Shown here piece after piece: positions 19,855 through 28,384 of a DNA stretch of 64,000 nucleotides. This DNA comes from Saccharopolyspora aridisoli (GTDB lineage: Bacteria; Actinomycetota; Actinomycetes; Mycobacteriales; Pseudonocardiaceae), in contig NZ_SMKV01000016.1 in the NCBI RefSeq assembly GCF_004348445.1, positions 62,001-126,000 on the forward strand. Reading direction: 5' to 3'. Below the pieces are notes generated by a model. The model ran no database searches and was not told where the DNA came from. It was given only the letters and a program-made list of their open reading frames with translations. The position numbers and the translations under genes were made by a program. Numbering within the stretch: the first letter of the stretch is position 1; each line of letters starts with the position of its first letter.

Positions 19855-20586
19855 GGACGTGAATTCGGTCGTTGTGGCGCAGGAGAGGGTGAGCAGCAGC
19901 TCTCCGGCGCCGTAGACGCGGTTGCGCAGGTCGCCGGTGCGCAGTTCGGCGAGTGGCCTCGACCCGGACCCGCGCGGTCATCGACGCCGTGGACCGCGGC
20001 AGGCAGCGCAGGCCGGTGGGTTCGCAGGTGTTGAGCTTGCCGACATGACCGCGCTCGACGAGCGGCGGGTGCCGAAGGTGACCACCGCGCCGCCCTCCTC
20101 ACCTGAAACCACTCGCGTCAGCACTGAAACAGCATGTTCCACAGCGATTTCCGTCGTCGATGGCGTCCCGGATCTCCGAGAGCATCGCTACCGGAGGGAC
20201 TTCCGCGTCGATCGCGCCACGACCGGTGAACCGGCCCACGTGCAGACCGGCGGGTTCGACCCGCGATGGTGTCCAGGTGCACGTTGAACATCGCCGTCGC
20301 GGATCGCGGCAGGTCGGGCCCGGTGCGCAGCAGCAGGCCCGGCTGCGCGTCGAGGAGTCCCGGCTCCGCGCGGCGAACGACCTCGGGCACGTCGGCGCGT
20401 TCGAGCACCCTCGGATCGGGCGGTCCGTGGTGCAGCACCTCGAACCCGACCTCCTCGGCGGCGCGGGCGTAGCGGCGCTTGGCCTGCTGCCAGAGCTGTT
20501 CGGGCTCCGCGGTTTCCAGCGGGCTGACCGTCGCGCGTGCCCACCAGCTCCAGGAGCAGCGCGCAGTCGTCGTCGGTGAAGGGCAT
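19855..20586 (-). pseudogene. Frameshifted M20-family metallopeptidase remnant
   Basis: Reading leftward from ATG 20586, the M20 peptidase pattern appears in pieces in three frames. MPFTDDDCALLLELVGT comes first, then after a one-base shift VSPLETAEPEQLWQQAKRRY, LHHGPPDPRVLERADVPEVV and the metal motif MFNVHLDTIAG. After a second shift come GRFTGRGAIDA and PPVAMLSEIRDAI, then VERGHVGKLN, CEPTGLRCLPRSTASMTARV and a final LRTGDLRNRVYGAGELLL. Internal sequence is missing and the 3' end is lost. The ATG overlaps the sugar-isomerase stop, so it was once the next gene of that operon. Several independent lesions make sequencing error unlikely. Confidence 0.72.
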
Positions 20587-21425
20587 CAGGCGACACCGGT
20601 GGATGCGGTTTGCAACAGCTCCTCCAGCCGTCGCCCGGCCCGCAGGAACGGAGCCGGATCGGTGGCGGTCAGTCCCTCGTGGGGTCGCGCGAGCAGGTGC
20701 GGTTCGAGGGAGAACGCGCCGTTGTAGCCGTGGTCGAGCAGCATCCGCAGGCACTCGTGCACGCGCGCGGTCCCGTCACCGGGAAGCACGTACTCGGCGT
20801 GGCCGGGAGAGCCGACGGCGTCCTTGACGTGCACGTGCTCGACGTGCGGCAGGATGCGCTGGAGCACGTCGACGGCGTCGTAGCCGTGATCGACGCCGTT
20901 GCCCACGTCGAACAGCAGTCGCAGGCACGGCCCACCGGCGTCCACCAGCCGCAGCATCCGCTCGGGGTCCGAACCGGCCCAGCCCGTGCAGTTCTCGTGC
21001 AGCAGCACCACGCCGTGGCGGGCCGCTCGGTCGCCCAGCAGCGCGATCCGGTCCAGTACACGCGCCTGCCACTCCGGTTCGTCCAGCCCGTCGGAGAGGT
21101 AGGACATGATCCTGATGTAGCGGGTGCCCAGGCTCGCGCACCGCTCGGCCAGCACGTCGAGTTCCCGCATGTCCGCGGTCGGTGGCGCGGTGATGGGACG
21201 TGACCGGTTGCCGATGCGCGAATCCAGGCACACCACGCGCAGCCCGGTGGCTCGGAGCGCCCGGCGCACCCGCAAGAACCGCGACGAGTCCAGGTCGGCC
21301 AGCGCGAGGCCGTCGACCGCGCGCAGCTCGATGCCGGGCCAGCCGAGGTCGGCGATCGCGGCGATCTGCTCCGGCAGCGCGGCGGCGGCTTCGTCCCCGA
21401 TCCCGGCGAGTTGGTCAGCGTGCAT
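20586..21425 (-). CDS. Sugar phosphate isomerase/epimerase (AP-endonuclease-2 fold)
   Basis: The 279-residue protein is a TIM barrel of the xylose isomerase-like family. Metal ligands are suggested by VLLHENCTGW (Glu), LLFDVGNGVDHG (Asp), VEHVHVKDA (His) and FSLEPH (Glu). It has no signal peptide. It overlaps the upstream Gfo/Idh gene by 11 bp, and a decayed M20 peptidase gene follows directly. Such pairs act on inositol-type or keto-sugar substrates, but the substrate here is unknown. Confidence 0.85.
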   Translation of the reverse strand: MHADQLAGIGDEAAAALPEQIAAIADLGWPGIELRAVDGLALADLDSSRFLRVRRALRATGLRVVCLDSRIGNRSRPITAPPTADMRELDVLAERCASLGTRYIRIMSYLSDGLDEPEWQARVLDRIALLGDRAARHGVVLLHENCTGWAGSDPERMLRLVDAGGPCLRLLFDVGNGVDHGYDAVDVLQRILPHVEHVHVKDAVGSPGHAEYVLPGDGTARVHECLRMLLDHGYNGAFSLEPHLLARPHEGLTATDPAPFLRAGRRLEELLQTASTGVA

Positions 21426-22377
21426 GCGCGAGCGTCCTCTCCTTGGCGGCGGTGAGCAGCCGGGTGATGTCGGCGTGCAGGCCGAAGGTGCCGTGCTCGC
21501 CTGCCGGTCGCAGGTGGTGGAGGTAGGTGCGGACCATCCAGCGGGTCAGCGCGTCGTCGCGGAAAACTGCTCTGCGCCCGTTGATGTCGAGCTGGGCGTG
21601 GTCGTCGTCGGCCCCGACCGGGTAGTGGCCGACGGCCCGGACGCCGTCGAGATCGAGGGTGATGCGGCGGCGCCGGTTCGGCGCGGTCAGGTCCGACCTG
21701 ATCTCGCTGCGCACGCCGCTCGCGTGCGTCAGAGCCAGCCGGGCGCTGCCCAGCCTGGGCAGGGCGGTGTCGGCGAAGCGCATGTCGGCGCACTCGGCCT
21801 CGGCGAGGTCGGCCGCACCTGCCAGCCGCAGCACCACGCCGAGCGCGTGCGGCAGCTCCACGTCGAACGCGGTCGGGTGCAGGCTGCTCGCGCAGGAACG
21901 GGTGGGGCGGGTTTCGTCCTGGTCGAAGGTGATCGACCGCAGTCCGCCGCGCCCGACGAGGCCGGTCAGGTGCTCGGTGAGCCGGGAATCGAGCCAGTGG
22001 CTGACCACCGCGACGTCCAAGGCGTGCCGGTCGCGCAACGCGCTGATCGCCGCGAGCCCGTCCAGGTCGGTGGCCAGCGGTTCCTCGACGATGAGGCGGC
22101 GGAAGCCGTGCTCGGCGAGTTCGGCGAGGACCGCCGCGCGACCCTGCGGCGGCGTGCAGACGTGGGCGACGGTGCGGTTCGGGTCGAGCAGCGCGGACGC
22201 GGAGGCGATCGAGTCGGTCGCGGTGACGTCCGGCCGGTGCCGTCTCGCGTCGGGGTCGCAGGCCACCACGGGACCTGGTGCGAACAGCCCGGACGCGACC
22301 TCGCGTGCCTGCGCCAGCGCCCGCAGGTGCAGGCCCGATCCGGCACGGCCGAACCCGATCACGAAGGGTTGCAGCAT
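21415..22377 (-). CDS. Gfo/Idh/MocA-family oxidoreductase with altered EKP motif
   Basis: The 320-residue protein starts MLQPFVIGFGRAGSGLHLRA after an AAAGGA ribosome-binding site. It has a Rossmann NAD(P) motif followed by the C-terminal alpha/beta domain, including SSLHPTAFDVELPHALGVV. The family's catalytic EKP motif reads IVEEPLATD here, so the usual lysine is glutamate. That may mean altered chemistry or a non-oxidoreductase role. It is the first gene of the small operon with the sugar isomerase. I keep the family call but not a reaction. Confidence 0.82.
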   Translation of the reverse strand: MLQPFVIGFGRAGSGLHLRALAQAREVASGLFAPGPVVACDPDARRHRPDVTATDSIASASALLDPNRTVAHVCTPPQGRAAVLAELAEHGFRRLIVEEPLATDLDGLAAISALRDRHALDVAVVSHWLDSRLTEHLTGLVGRGGLRSITFDQDETRPTRSCASSLHPTAFDVELPHALGVVLRLAGAADLAEAECADMRFADTALPRLGSARLALTHASGVRSEIRSDLTAPNRRRRITLDLDGVRAVGHYPVGADDDHAQLDINGRRAVFRDDALTRWMVRTYLHHLRPAGEHGTFGLHADITRLLTAAKERTLAHAR

Positions 22378-23037
22378 GACGCGATGTCCTTTGTGGACCA
22401 GTAGGTGGCGCGGGAACGCCGGAGAGCCCGGCTCCGGCCGACTGTACAGATCACCACCGGAGCCGGAAGTCGTTCTGCCGACGTGAAAACGGTGTCTCAC
22501 TGGAAGGAGTGAAGATGTCTCGTCCACCCGTCGGAGACGATCAGGAGTCGTTAGGTTCGATCCAGGTGCGGCAGCGGTGCGGAGTGCTTCGCAGGGGGTT
22601 GGTCGGCGGTGTCCCTCGGGACGGGATTCGTTGGGCGAGTGGCGGAGGGACCCGTTCCGTTCCTCTCCCAGGCGCGCACCTTCGAAAGGCCCTGCCCGGA
22701 GATCAGCGCCCAGGCCTGCGACGTCTTCGACGACCGCAAGTTCTCGCACGGGGAGCAGGTCGGCGAACTCGCGCTCGCGGGGAGTACCGGTGCGCGACGG
22801 GTGGTCGACGCTTCCGTGCACAACTGGGCACCCGGACGTGCTGAACGCGGCGACCTCCGGGCGTGATCCCCAGGAACCCGACACGTCCTGCGCGGCTGCT
22901 GGAGAGGGACGGCCGGGTGGTGCTTCCCGACGGCACGTCGGTGTGCACCGACCGGCGGGAACTCGCCGCCGACCCGCGGTCCGAGCGCGCCCCTGGACCA
23001 CACCACGCACGTGTCACCACAGCCCCTGGGAGTTCGC
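22378..23037. other. Intergenic region without a confident gene
   Basis: The 660-bp region separates divergent genes. A strong AAGGAG site precedes an ATG at 22515 (MSRPPVGDDQESLGSIQVRQ), but that frame soon loses coding character. A second frame from about 22609 to 22866 has good third-position GC but no start site. Neither resembles a family I know. A frameshifted small gene is possible. Confidence 0.3.
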
Positions 23038-24657
23038 ATGACCTGGACGTCGCGCAACGGGATCGAGATCCGCGACCTGGTGCCCGCCGAGCTGCGCGCG
23101 CACTGGGTCGAGCAGGGCTTGTGCCCGGACCGACCGATCTACGACCTGTTCACCGACCGGGTCAGGTCGCACCCGCGACGCGAAGCCGTCATCGACGGCG
23201 AGGTGGCGTTGGCCTACCAGGACCTCGACCAGGCGGTGCGGCGCGTGGCCGCCGCGCTGAGCGCCGAGGGGTTCGGCGAGGGCGACATCATCGGTATCCG
23301 GTTGCCCAACGGGTGGCGCACGGTGGTCGCGGAACTCGCGGTCGCCGCCATCGGAGCCGTGGTGCTGGCCTACCCCGGAGGGACCGGAACCAAGGACACG
23401 ATCAGCCTGCTGGGCCGATCCCGCGCCGCAGCGGTCATCTTCAGCGACCCCGCTGATGCCGAGGTCGCCACCGGGCTGCCGACGCTGCGCGCGGCGCACG
23501 TCTTCGACGACCTCGACAGCGGCGCCGACTGGCACCCGCCGGAACTCGACCCCGAGGCACCGGTGCGCATCCTGGTCACCTCCGGCTCGCAGTCCGAACC
23601 GAAGATGATCGCTTACTCGCACAACGCGATGGCGGGCGGCCGGGCCAACTACGTGAGGGCGTTGAGCGGAGGCGACGAGCCGATGCGGGCCCTGGCGCTG
23701 ATGGAGCTCGCGTCCTCCTACGGCTCGCTCGTCACCCACGTGAGCATCGCCGCGCTCAGTGCGACGGTCGTCCTGCAGGACCGCTTCGACGCGGGCGACG
23801 CGCTCCGCGCGATCACCCGGCACCGGCCGACCCACCTGTTCGGATTGCCCACGATGCTGCGCAGGCTCACCGAGCACCCGGCCGAAGCGGACGAGGACCT
23901 GTCGAGCCTGCGAGCGGTGGTGTCCAGTGCGGCACCGCTGTCGGACGTCACCGCCCGCGCGTGCACCCGACGGTTCGCCGCGCGCGTGATCACCGTCTAC
24001 GGCTCGTCCGACGGCATCAACTGCCACACGGCGCTCACCGGCACCGGCGAGGGGACGGGAACCGGCTCACCGGACCCGGAGGTCGCCGAGATCCGCATCG
24101 TCGACGAGCTCGGGCGTGACGCCGGTCCCGGTGAGGCAGGGGAGATCTGGGCGCGCGGGCCGATGACGCCGCTGAGCTACGTCGCCGATGCCGAACTCGA
24201 CGAGCGCTACCGCACGCGGGGCGGGTGGGTGCGCAGCGGTGACCGGGGCGTGCTGGACGAACTCGGGCGGCTGCACGTGCACGGCAGGATGGACAACATC
24301 GTGTCGCGCGGCGGTTACCAGATCAGCCCGGCCGAGGTGGAGCGGGAGATCGGCGCGCATCCCGGCGTGGTGGACGTGGCCTGCGTGCCGGTCCCGGACG
24401 ATGACCTGGGGGAGCGGCTGTGCGCCTGCATCAGCCAGGCCGCCGGGAGCGAGGACCTGACCCTGGGCGAGGTCACCGCGTTCCTGGAGGCGGAACGGGG
24501 GCTGGAGCGGCGCAAGCTCCCGGAGTTCCTGCTCCGGTTGCCCGAACTGCCGCTGGCGCCGACCGGCGAGGTCTGCCGGCGCACGGTCACCGCGCTCGCC
24601 ACCGAGCGCTTCGCTGCGGACCAGCCCGCGATGAGCTCCACGTCCGGCCTGCCGTAG
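23038..24657 (+). CDS. Acyl/aryl-AMP ligase-like protein with atypical A10 motif
   Basis: The 539-residue protein is a class I adenylate-forming enzyme, closest in feel to DhbE-type aryl-AMP ligases. The A3 loop reads LVTSGSQSEPKMIAYSHN, the A5 motif VYGSSDG, and the A7/A8 region WVRSGDRGVLDELGRL then GRMDNIVSRGGYQISPAEVE. The final A10 motif, normally containing an invariant catalytic lysine (xTGKxxR), reads LAPTGEVCRRTV, so the lysine is glutamate. That should weaken adenylation. It stands alone on the plus strand, divergent from the Gfo/Idh operon, with no carrier protein beside it. Confidence 0.82.
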   Translation: MTWTSRNGIEIRDLVPAELRAHWVEQGLCPDRPIYDLFTDRVRSHPRREAVIDGEVALAYQDLDQAVRRVAAALSAEGFGEGDIIGIRLPNGWRTVVAELAVAAIGAVVLAYPGGTGTKDTISLLGRSRAAAVIFSDPADAEVATGLPTLRAAHVFDDLDSGADWHPPELDPEAPVRILVTSGSQSEPKMIAYSHNAMAGGRANYVRALSGGDEPMRALALMELASSYGSLVTHVSIAALSATVVLQDRFDAGDALRAITRHRPTHLFGLPTMLRRLTEHPAEADEDLSSLRAVVSSAAPLSDVTARACTRRFAARVITVYGSSDGINCHTALTGTGEGTGTGSPDPEVAEIRIVDELGRDAGPGEAGEIWARGPMTPLSYVADAELDERYRTRGGWVRSGDRGVLDELGRLHVHGRMDNIVSRGGYQISPAEVEREIGAHPGVVDVACVPVPDDDLGERLCACISQAAGSEDLTLGEVTAFLEAERGLERRKLPEFLLRLPELPLAPTGEVCRRTVTALATERFAADQPAMSSTSGLP

Positions 24658-25098
24658 TGGTGTTCGCGGATCGCGAGGAGCAGTTCGTCGCGGCACAGCG
24701 TTCCGCGGAGGAGGTGGCGATCTGAGCTTCGGTGATCGTCCTCTCGCGGGGACCCCGGCCTGGTCGGCGCAGAGGTCGGAGAGTCCGCCGAGGGAGGCGC
24801 GGAGCCGCGAGGCCGCGGGGTAGGCCCGGTCGACGCCGAAGGCGCGGGCGATCCGCTCGGCCTCCAGCTCGACGTCCTGGCGGGTCAGCCGGCGCTGCCG
24901 ACGAGGTCCCAACGGGCGATCCGGGTCTTGATCCGGCCCTGCGCAACGCACCGATCCACCCGACACCGTCCACGACCGACTGTGAATTCCACTGGAACGA
25001 CGCGACAGTAGCCGGTGTGGATCAGCTCGCCGGATCGCGCGCCGCGACCGCGGGAACTGGGTAGGTTCGTTCGCGCCCCGTTCCGAGAGGTGGTGCTC
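24658..25098. other. Intergenic region with a possible minus-strand remnant
   Basis: No intact gene is seen in this 441-bp region. On the minus strand two short stretches look coding: RLTRQDVELEAERIARAFGV continuing to LRASLGGLSDLCADQ, and in another frame HLLRGTLCRDELLLAIREHH. They could be parts of one broken gene, but no family was recognised. The 3' end of the region carries the GAGAGG site of the next gene. Confidence 0.25.
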
Positions 25099-26220
25099 GT
25101 GGAGTCGTTGGCCGCGGAGATCGAGGGAATCGCGCTGGTGGACCACCACGCGCACGGGGTGCTGCCCGCTGATCCGGGTCGGGCGGAGTTCGAGGGCCTG
25201 CTCACCGAGTCCGATCGCGCCGTTCCGCCGTGGATGACGCAGTTCGACTCGCCGCTCGGGTTCGCCGTGCGGCGGTGGTGCGCCCCGGTCCTGGGGCTGG
25301 CGCCGCACACCTCGCCGGAGGAGTACCTGGCGGTCAGGCGATCGCTGGGATGGAACGAGGTGACCCGGCGGTTGCTCGACGCCTCCGGAGTGGGGTGCGT
25401 GCTGCTCGAAACCGGGCTGGACAGCGGTCTCGGTGTGGCGGACCTCGCCCGGTTGTCGGGAAGACCGGTGCACGAGGTCGTCCGCCTGGAAGCGGTGCTG
25501 GAGGAGGTCGCGCGGTCCGGGGTGTCGGCGGTGGAGCTGCCGTCGCGGTTCCGCGAGGCGCTGGCGAGCCGGTCGCCGGTGGGCCTGAAGAGCATCATCG
25601 CCTACCGGTACGGCTTCGACTTCGACCCGGAGCCGCCCGGTGAAGCCGAGGTCGTCCGAGCGGCCGGCACGTGGCTCCAGGAGGGCGCTCCCCGGGTGAG
25701 CGATCCGGTGCTGCTGCGGTTCGCGCTGTGGGCGGGCGTGGAGCGCGGACTGCCGATCCAGCTGCACACCGCCTACGGCGATCCCGACCTGGAACTGCAC
25801 CGCTGCGACCCGCTGCTGCTGACCCGGTTCATCAAGAACGTCGAGCCGCACGGCGTGGACCTGCTGTTGCTGCACTGCTACCCGTTCCACCGCAACGCCG
25901 CCTACCTCGCCCAGGTCTTCCCGCACGTCCACTTCGACGTCGGGCTGGCGATCAACCACACCGGCGCGCGGTCGGAGGCGGTGATCGCAGAATCCCTGGA
26001 ACTCGCCCCGTTCGCCAAGGTCCTCTACTCCTCCGACGCCTGGGGACTGCCGGAGCTGCACCACCTCGGCGCTCGGCTCTGGCGCACGGGGATGAGCCGG
26101 GTGCTGGCCCGCCACGTCGAATCCGGCGACTGGCACCTCGACGACGCGGTCCGGGTGGCCCGCATGATCGGGCGGGACAACGCCGGGCGCGTCTACCGCC
26201 TGCGCGACGCGCCACCGTGA
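25099..26220 (+). CDS. FluG-like amidohydrolase
   Basis: From GTG 25099, eight bases after GAGAGG, the protein is 373 residues. It has an amidohydrolase metal centre: DHHAHG near the N-terminus, a lysine in GLKSIIAYRYGFDFDP, QLHTAYGD, LLLHCYPFHR and YSSDAWG. This order is that of the N-terminal amidohydrolase half of fungal FluG and of actinobacterial partners of glutamine synthetase-like proteins. No glutamine synthetase gene is beside it. It probably hydrolyses a gamma-glutamyl or similar amide, which is inference. It is cytoplasmic. Confidence 0.83.
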   Translation: MESLAAEIEGIALVDHHAHGVLPADPGRAEFEGLLTESDRAVPPWMTQFDSPLGFAVRRWCAPVLGLAPHTSPEEYLAVRRSLGWNEVTRRLLDASGVGCVLLETGLDSGLGVADLARLSGRPVHEVVRLEAVLEEVARSGVSAVELPSRFREALASRSPVGLKSIIAYRYGFDFDPEPPGEAEVVRAAGTWLQEGAPRVSDPVLLRFALWAGVERGLPIQLHTAYGDPDLELHRCDPLLLTRFIKNVEPHGVDLLLLHCYPFHRNAAYLAQVFPHVHFDVGLAINHTGARSEAVIAESLELAPFAKVLYSSDAWGLPELHHLGARLWRTGMSRVLARHVESGDWHLDDAVRVARMIGRDNAGRVYRLRDAPP

Positions 26221-26362
26221 CGACGATCCGGTGAGGCGGTGGCGGATTCGAGCCAAGTGCCCGGTATCACCCACCGTGAGGTGTGGACGGTGGCGCCCCT
26301 GATCGTTACGTTGGTGGCCGCCCACCGGAGTTGACGACGTTGTTACGGGGAGGGATCAGGCG

Positions 26363-26536
26363 ATGGCGCCTCTTGACCTGCTGTGCGCTGTGCTGATCCC
26401 GCTCGCGCTGGTAGTCGGAACGGTTGCCGCGATGGTCGGCCGGAAGGTCGTCGCGCAGCGTCTCGCGGTGACCTCCGGCGCACTCGCTGTAGTGGGCCTG
26501 GCGTTGGTCTCGGTGGTGTCGTTGTTCGGCTTGTGA
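26363..26536 (+). CDS. Small two-helix membrane protein
   Basis: ATG 26363 follows a GGGAGGGATCAGG ribosome-binding site and gives a 57-residue protein. Helix one is DLLCAVLIPLALVVGTVAAMV, a basic loop GRKVVAQR follows, and helix two is SGALAVVGLALVSVVSLFGL at the C-terminus. No family was recognised. It lies between the amidohydrolase and aldolase genes on the same strand. The start site and clean hydrophobic pattern support a real gene. Confidence 0.6.
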   Translation: MAPLDLLCAVLIPLALVVGTVAAMVGRKVVAQRLAVTSGALAVVGLALVSVVSLFGL

Positions 26537-26627
26537 GTCGACGCCCCGGCGCGGGCTGTTGGAACGCGGTGTGCGGGTCGGTAGGAACGACGTGAGACCA
26601 CCTGATCGTCACGCCGGGAGGAACACC

Positions 26628-27401
26628 GTGTCCGCAGCCGAATTCGCGCGCGATCTGCGCGCTCGTGAGGAGCTCGTCGGGTACTGGATCGCGCTCGACG
26701 CCCCGGCCGCCACCGAGCGGATCGCGCGGGTGGGCTACGACTACCTGGTCGTCGACGTCCAGCACGGGCTCATCGGCCATTCCGGGGTGATCAACGCGTT
26801 GCTGGCCATCGATGCCGCCGGCGGTGCGAAGGGGCTGGTCCGGGTCGCGGCGAACGAGCCCAGCGGGATCGGCCACGCCCTGGACGCGGGGGCCGCCGGA
26901 GTCATCGTCCCGCTGGTCGACACGCCTGAGGACGCGGCCTCAGCGGTCGAGGCCACCCGCTACCCGCCGCGCGGGCGCCGCTCCTACGGTCCGATGCGGT
27001 CGGGCCTGCGAGTCGGCCCCCGGCCGATCGAAGCGGACGAGTCGACGGTGGTGATCGCGATGATCGAGACCGCGCAGGGCTTGGCCAACGTTCGCGAGAT
27101 CTGCGCGACCGCCGGGCTCGACGGGGTCTACGTCGGCCCTGCCGACCTGTGCCTGGCCGTCGGCGGTGCCCACCCGGGAGATCCGGACGTGGCCGAGGAG
27201 TTCGAGGCCGCGGTCGAGGAGATCCAGAGCGCGGCGGCGGAGGCGGGCATCGCCGCCGGGTTCCACGTGTCCGACGGCGACGAGGCCGGACCGCGGCTCG
27301 CCCAGGGCTACACGTTCGCCAGCATCTCCTGCGACCTGGTGCACCTGGAGGCCGCCGCAGCCGGTCACCTGCGCGTGGCCAGGGGGTCGGCCCAGCGCTG
27401 A
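26628..27401 (+). CDS. HpcH/HpaI-family class II aldolase
   Basis: The 257-residue protein starts at GTG 26628 after GGGAGG. It shows the class II pyruvate aldolase signature: VVDVQHGLIG with the catalytic His, LVRVAANEPSG with the pyruvate-binding Arg, AMIETAQGLANV with the metal Glu, and YVGPADLCLAVGG with the metal Asp. It should cleave a 4-hydroxy-2-oxoacid to pyruvate or a related product plus an aldehyde, with a divalent metal. A strong hairpin terminator follows. The substrate is not indicated by neighbours. Confidence 0.9.
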   Translation: MSAAEFARDLRAREELVGYWIALDAPAATERIARVGYDYLVVDVQHGLIGHSGVINALLAIDAAGGAKGLVRVAANEPSGIGHALDAGAAGVIVPLVDTPEDAASAVEATRYPPRGRRSYGPMRSGLRVGPRPIEADESTVVIAMIETAQGLANVREICATAGLDGVYVGPADLCLAVGGAHPGDPDVAEEFEAAVEEIQSAAAEAGIAAGFHVSDGDEAGPRLAQGYTFASISCDLVHLEAAAAGHLRVARGSAQR

Positions 27402-27419
27402 GGCCCTGAGCGCGCAGCA

Positions 27420-27482
27420 GCCCCGGAGCCGTTTCCTCCTCGGTGAGAAGGCCGAACCGGACGCAGTTCGGGGCTCCGGGGC
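27420..27482 (+). terminator. Two-stem terminator after the aldolase gene
   Basis: The arms GCCCCGGAGCC (27420-27430) and GGCTCCGGGGC (27472-27482) pair perfectly over 11 bp. Inside, CCGAAC (27452-27457) pairs with GTTCGG (27466-27471). The structure begins 18 bp after the aldolase stop. Confidence 0.7.
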
Positions 27483-27744
27483 CGGGTAGCTGCCTGGTAT
27501 TCGCCGACCGCTCTCCCGCGTCGGGATCCACAGGTTTCGGGATTCGCACACGTCGGGTCGGCTGATGTGCCGTGGGCGGTCCTAGCGGACAGCCACCTCA
27601 CAAGTCCTGTTGGTATTCAACGTCGGACCACCTCCTTTCCTGTGTGTCCGCAGGTTATGCCGCGTCCCGTTCCATCGGCAACAGATTTTTCCCGGTCCCG
27701 CTTTCGCAGGTCAGGGCCTCATCCAGTGGTCGACGCCCGGATCG

Positions 27745-27773
27745 TTGACACCCCTACCCCCTAGGGGTATGTT
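27745..27773 (+). promoter_or_regulatory. Consensus promoter with CsoR-like operator in the spacer
   Basis: TTGACA (27745-27750) and TATGTT (27768-27773) are separated by exactly 17 bp. The spacer contains TACCCCCTAGGGGTA (27755-27769), built on the perfect palindrome CCCCTAGGGG. This is the G-tract inverted repeat bound by copper-sensing CsoR repressors in actinomycetes. Bound protein would cover the spacer and -10, so copper should induce the downstream DUF4396 gene. The promoter match is direct; copper control is inferred. Confidence 0.75.
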
Positions 27774-27813
27774 TTTTGGCAGGATGAAGGTGGACCGTCG
27801 CGGGGAGGGCATC

Positions 27814-28293
27814 ATGGACCACGAGCACCACCACGCCGGTGTCGAGCAGCAGGACGGTCGCGCGCTGACCCGGTCAGCCATCAGCGCCACGGCGCACTGC
27901 CTGACCGGCTGCGCCATCGGCGAAGTCCTCGGCATGGTCATCGGAACCGCGCTCGGCTGGGGGGACCTGGCCACCATCGCGCTCGCGATCGCGCTGGCGT
28001 TCCTGTTCGGCTACAGCCTGACGATCGTTCCCGTGCTGCGCGCGGGCGTCGGCCTCGGCGCGGCCATCGGCGTCGCCTTCGCCGCAGACACGCTGTCGAT
28101 CACCGTCATGGAGATCGTCGACAACCTGTTCATGGTGCTGATCCCTGGTGCCATGGACGCGGGCCTGGTCAGCTGGCTGTTCTGGGTCTCGCTCGCCGCG
28201 GCCCTGGCCATCGCCTTCGTGCTCACCGTCCCGGTCAACCGGGTCCTGATCAGGCGGGGCAAGGGCCACGCCGTGATGCACCAGTACCACTAG
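27814..28293 (+). CDS. DUF4396 membrane protein, probably copper-induced
   Basis: From ATG 27814, placed after GGGGAGGG, the protein is 159 residues. The N-terminus is histidine-rich (MDHEHHHAGVEQQ) and the C-terminus ends HAVMHQYH. About four membrane helices lie between. The first contains the DUF4396 hallmark HCLTGCAIGEVLGMVIG, with His and Cys that could bind a soft metal. The later segments ADTLSITVMEIVDNLFMVL and LVSWLFWVSLAAALAIAF complete the bundle. The function of the family is not established. The CsoR-type promoter 40 bp upstream suggests copper handling. An ATG at 27784 is also in frame but less well placed. Confidence 0.85.
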   Translation: MDHEHHHAGVEQQDGRALTRSAISATAHCLTGCAIGEVLGMVIGTALGWGDLATIALAIALAFLFGYSLTIVPVLRAGVGLGAAIGVAFAADTLSITVMEIVDNLFMVLIPGAMDAGLVSWLFWVSLAAALAIAFVLTVPVNRVLIRRGKGHAVMHQYH

Positions 28294-28384
28294 TCAGGAG
28301 CTGTTGCGGAATCGCTCGTCCCACCTGGCGGCTCCACCAGAACCGGTCAACGCCGCTGGTGGCAGGCCCGGTTAGGCTCGGGCC

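Larger units (their letters stand above)
27402..27813. other. Intergenic region with terminator and copper-type promoter
   Basis: This region holds the aldolase terminator (27420-27482) and the CsoR-like promoter (27745-27773). Between them no gene is apparent. The base composition is slightly less GC-rich than the flanks. Confidence 0.6.

Noticed and set aside
22609-22866. Small plus-strand gene in the 22.4-23.0 kb gap
   Set aside because: The codon pattern is tolerable, but there is no start site, no ribosome-binding site and no family resemblance.
26265-26300. CCACCGT/ACGGTGG hairpin after the amidohydrolase gene as a terminator
   Set aside because: The stem is only 7 bp with a 9-nt loop, common by chance at this GC content; left as unproven.
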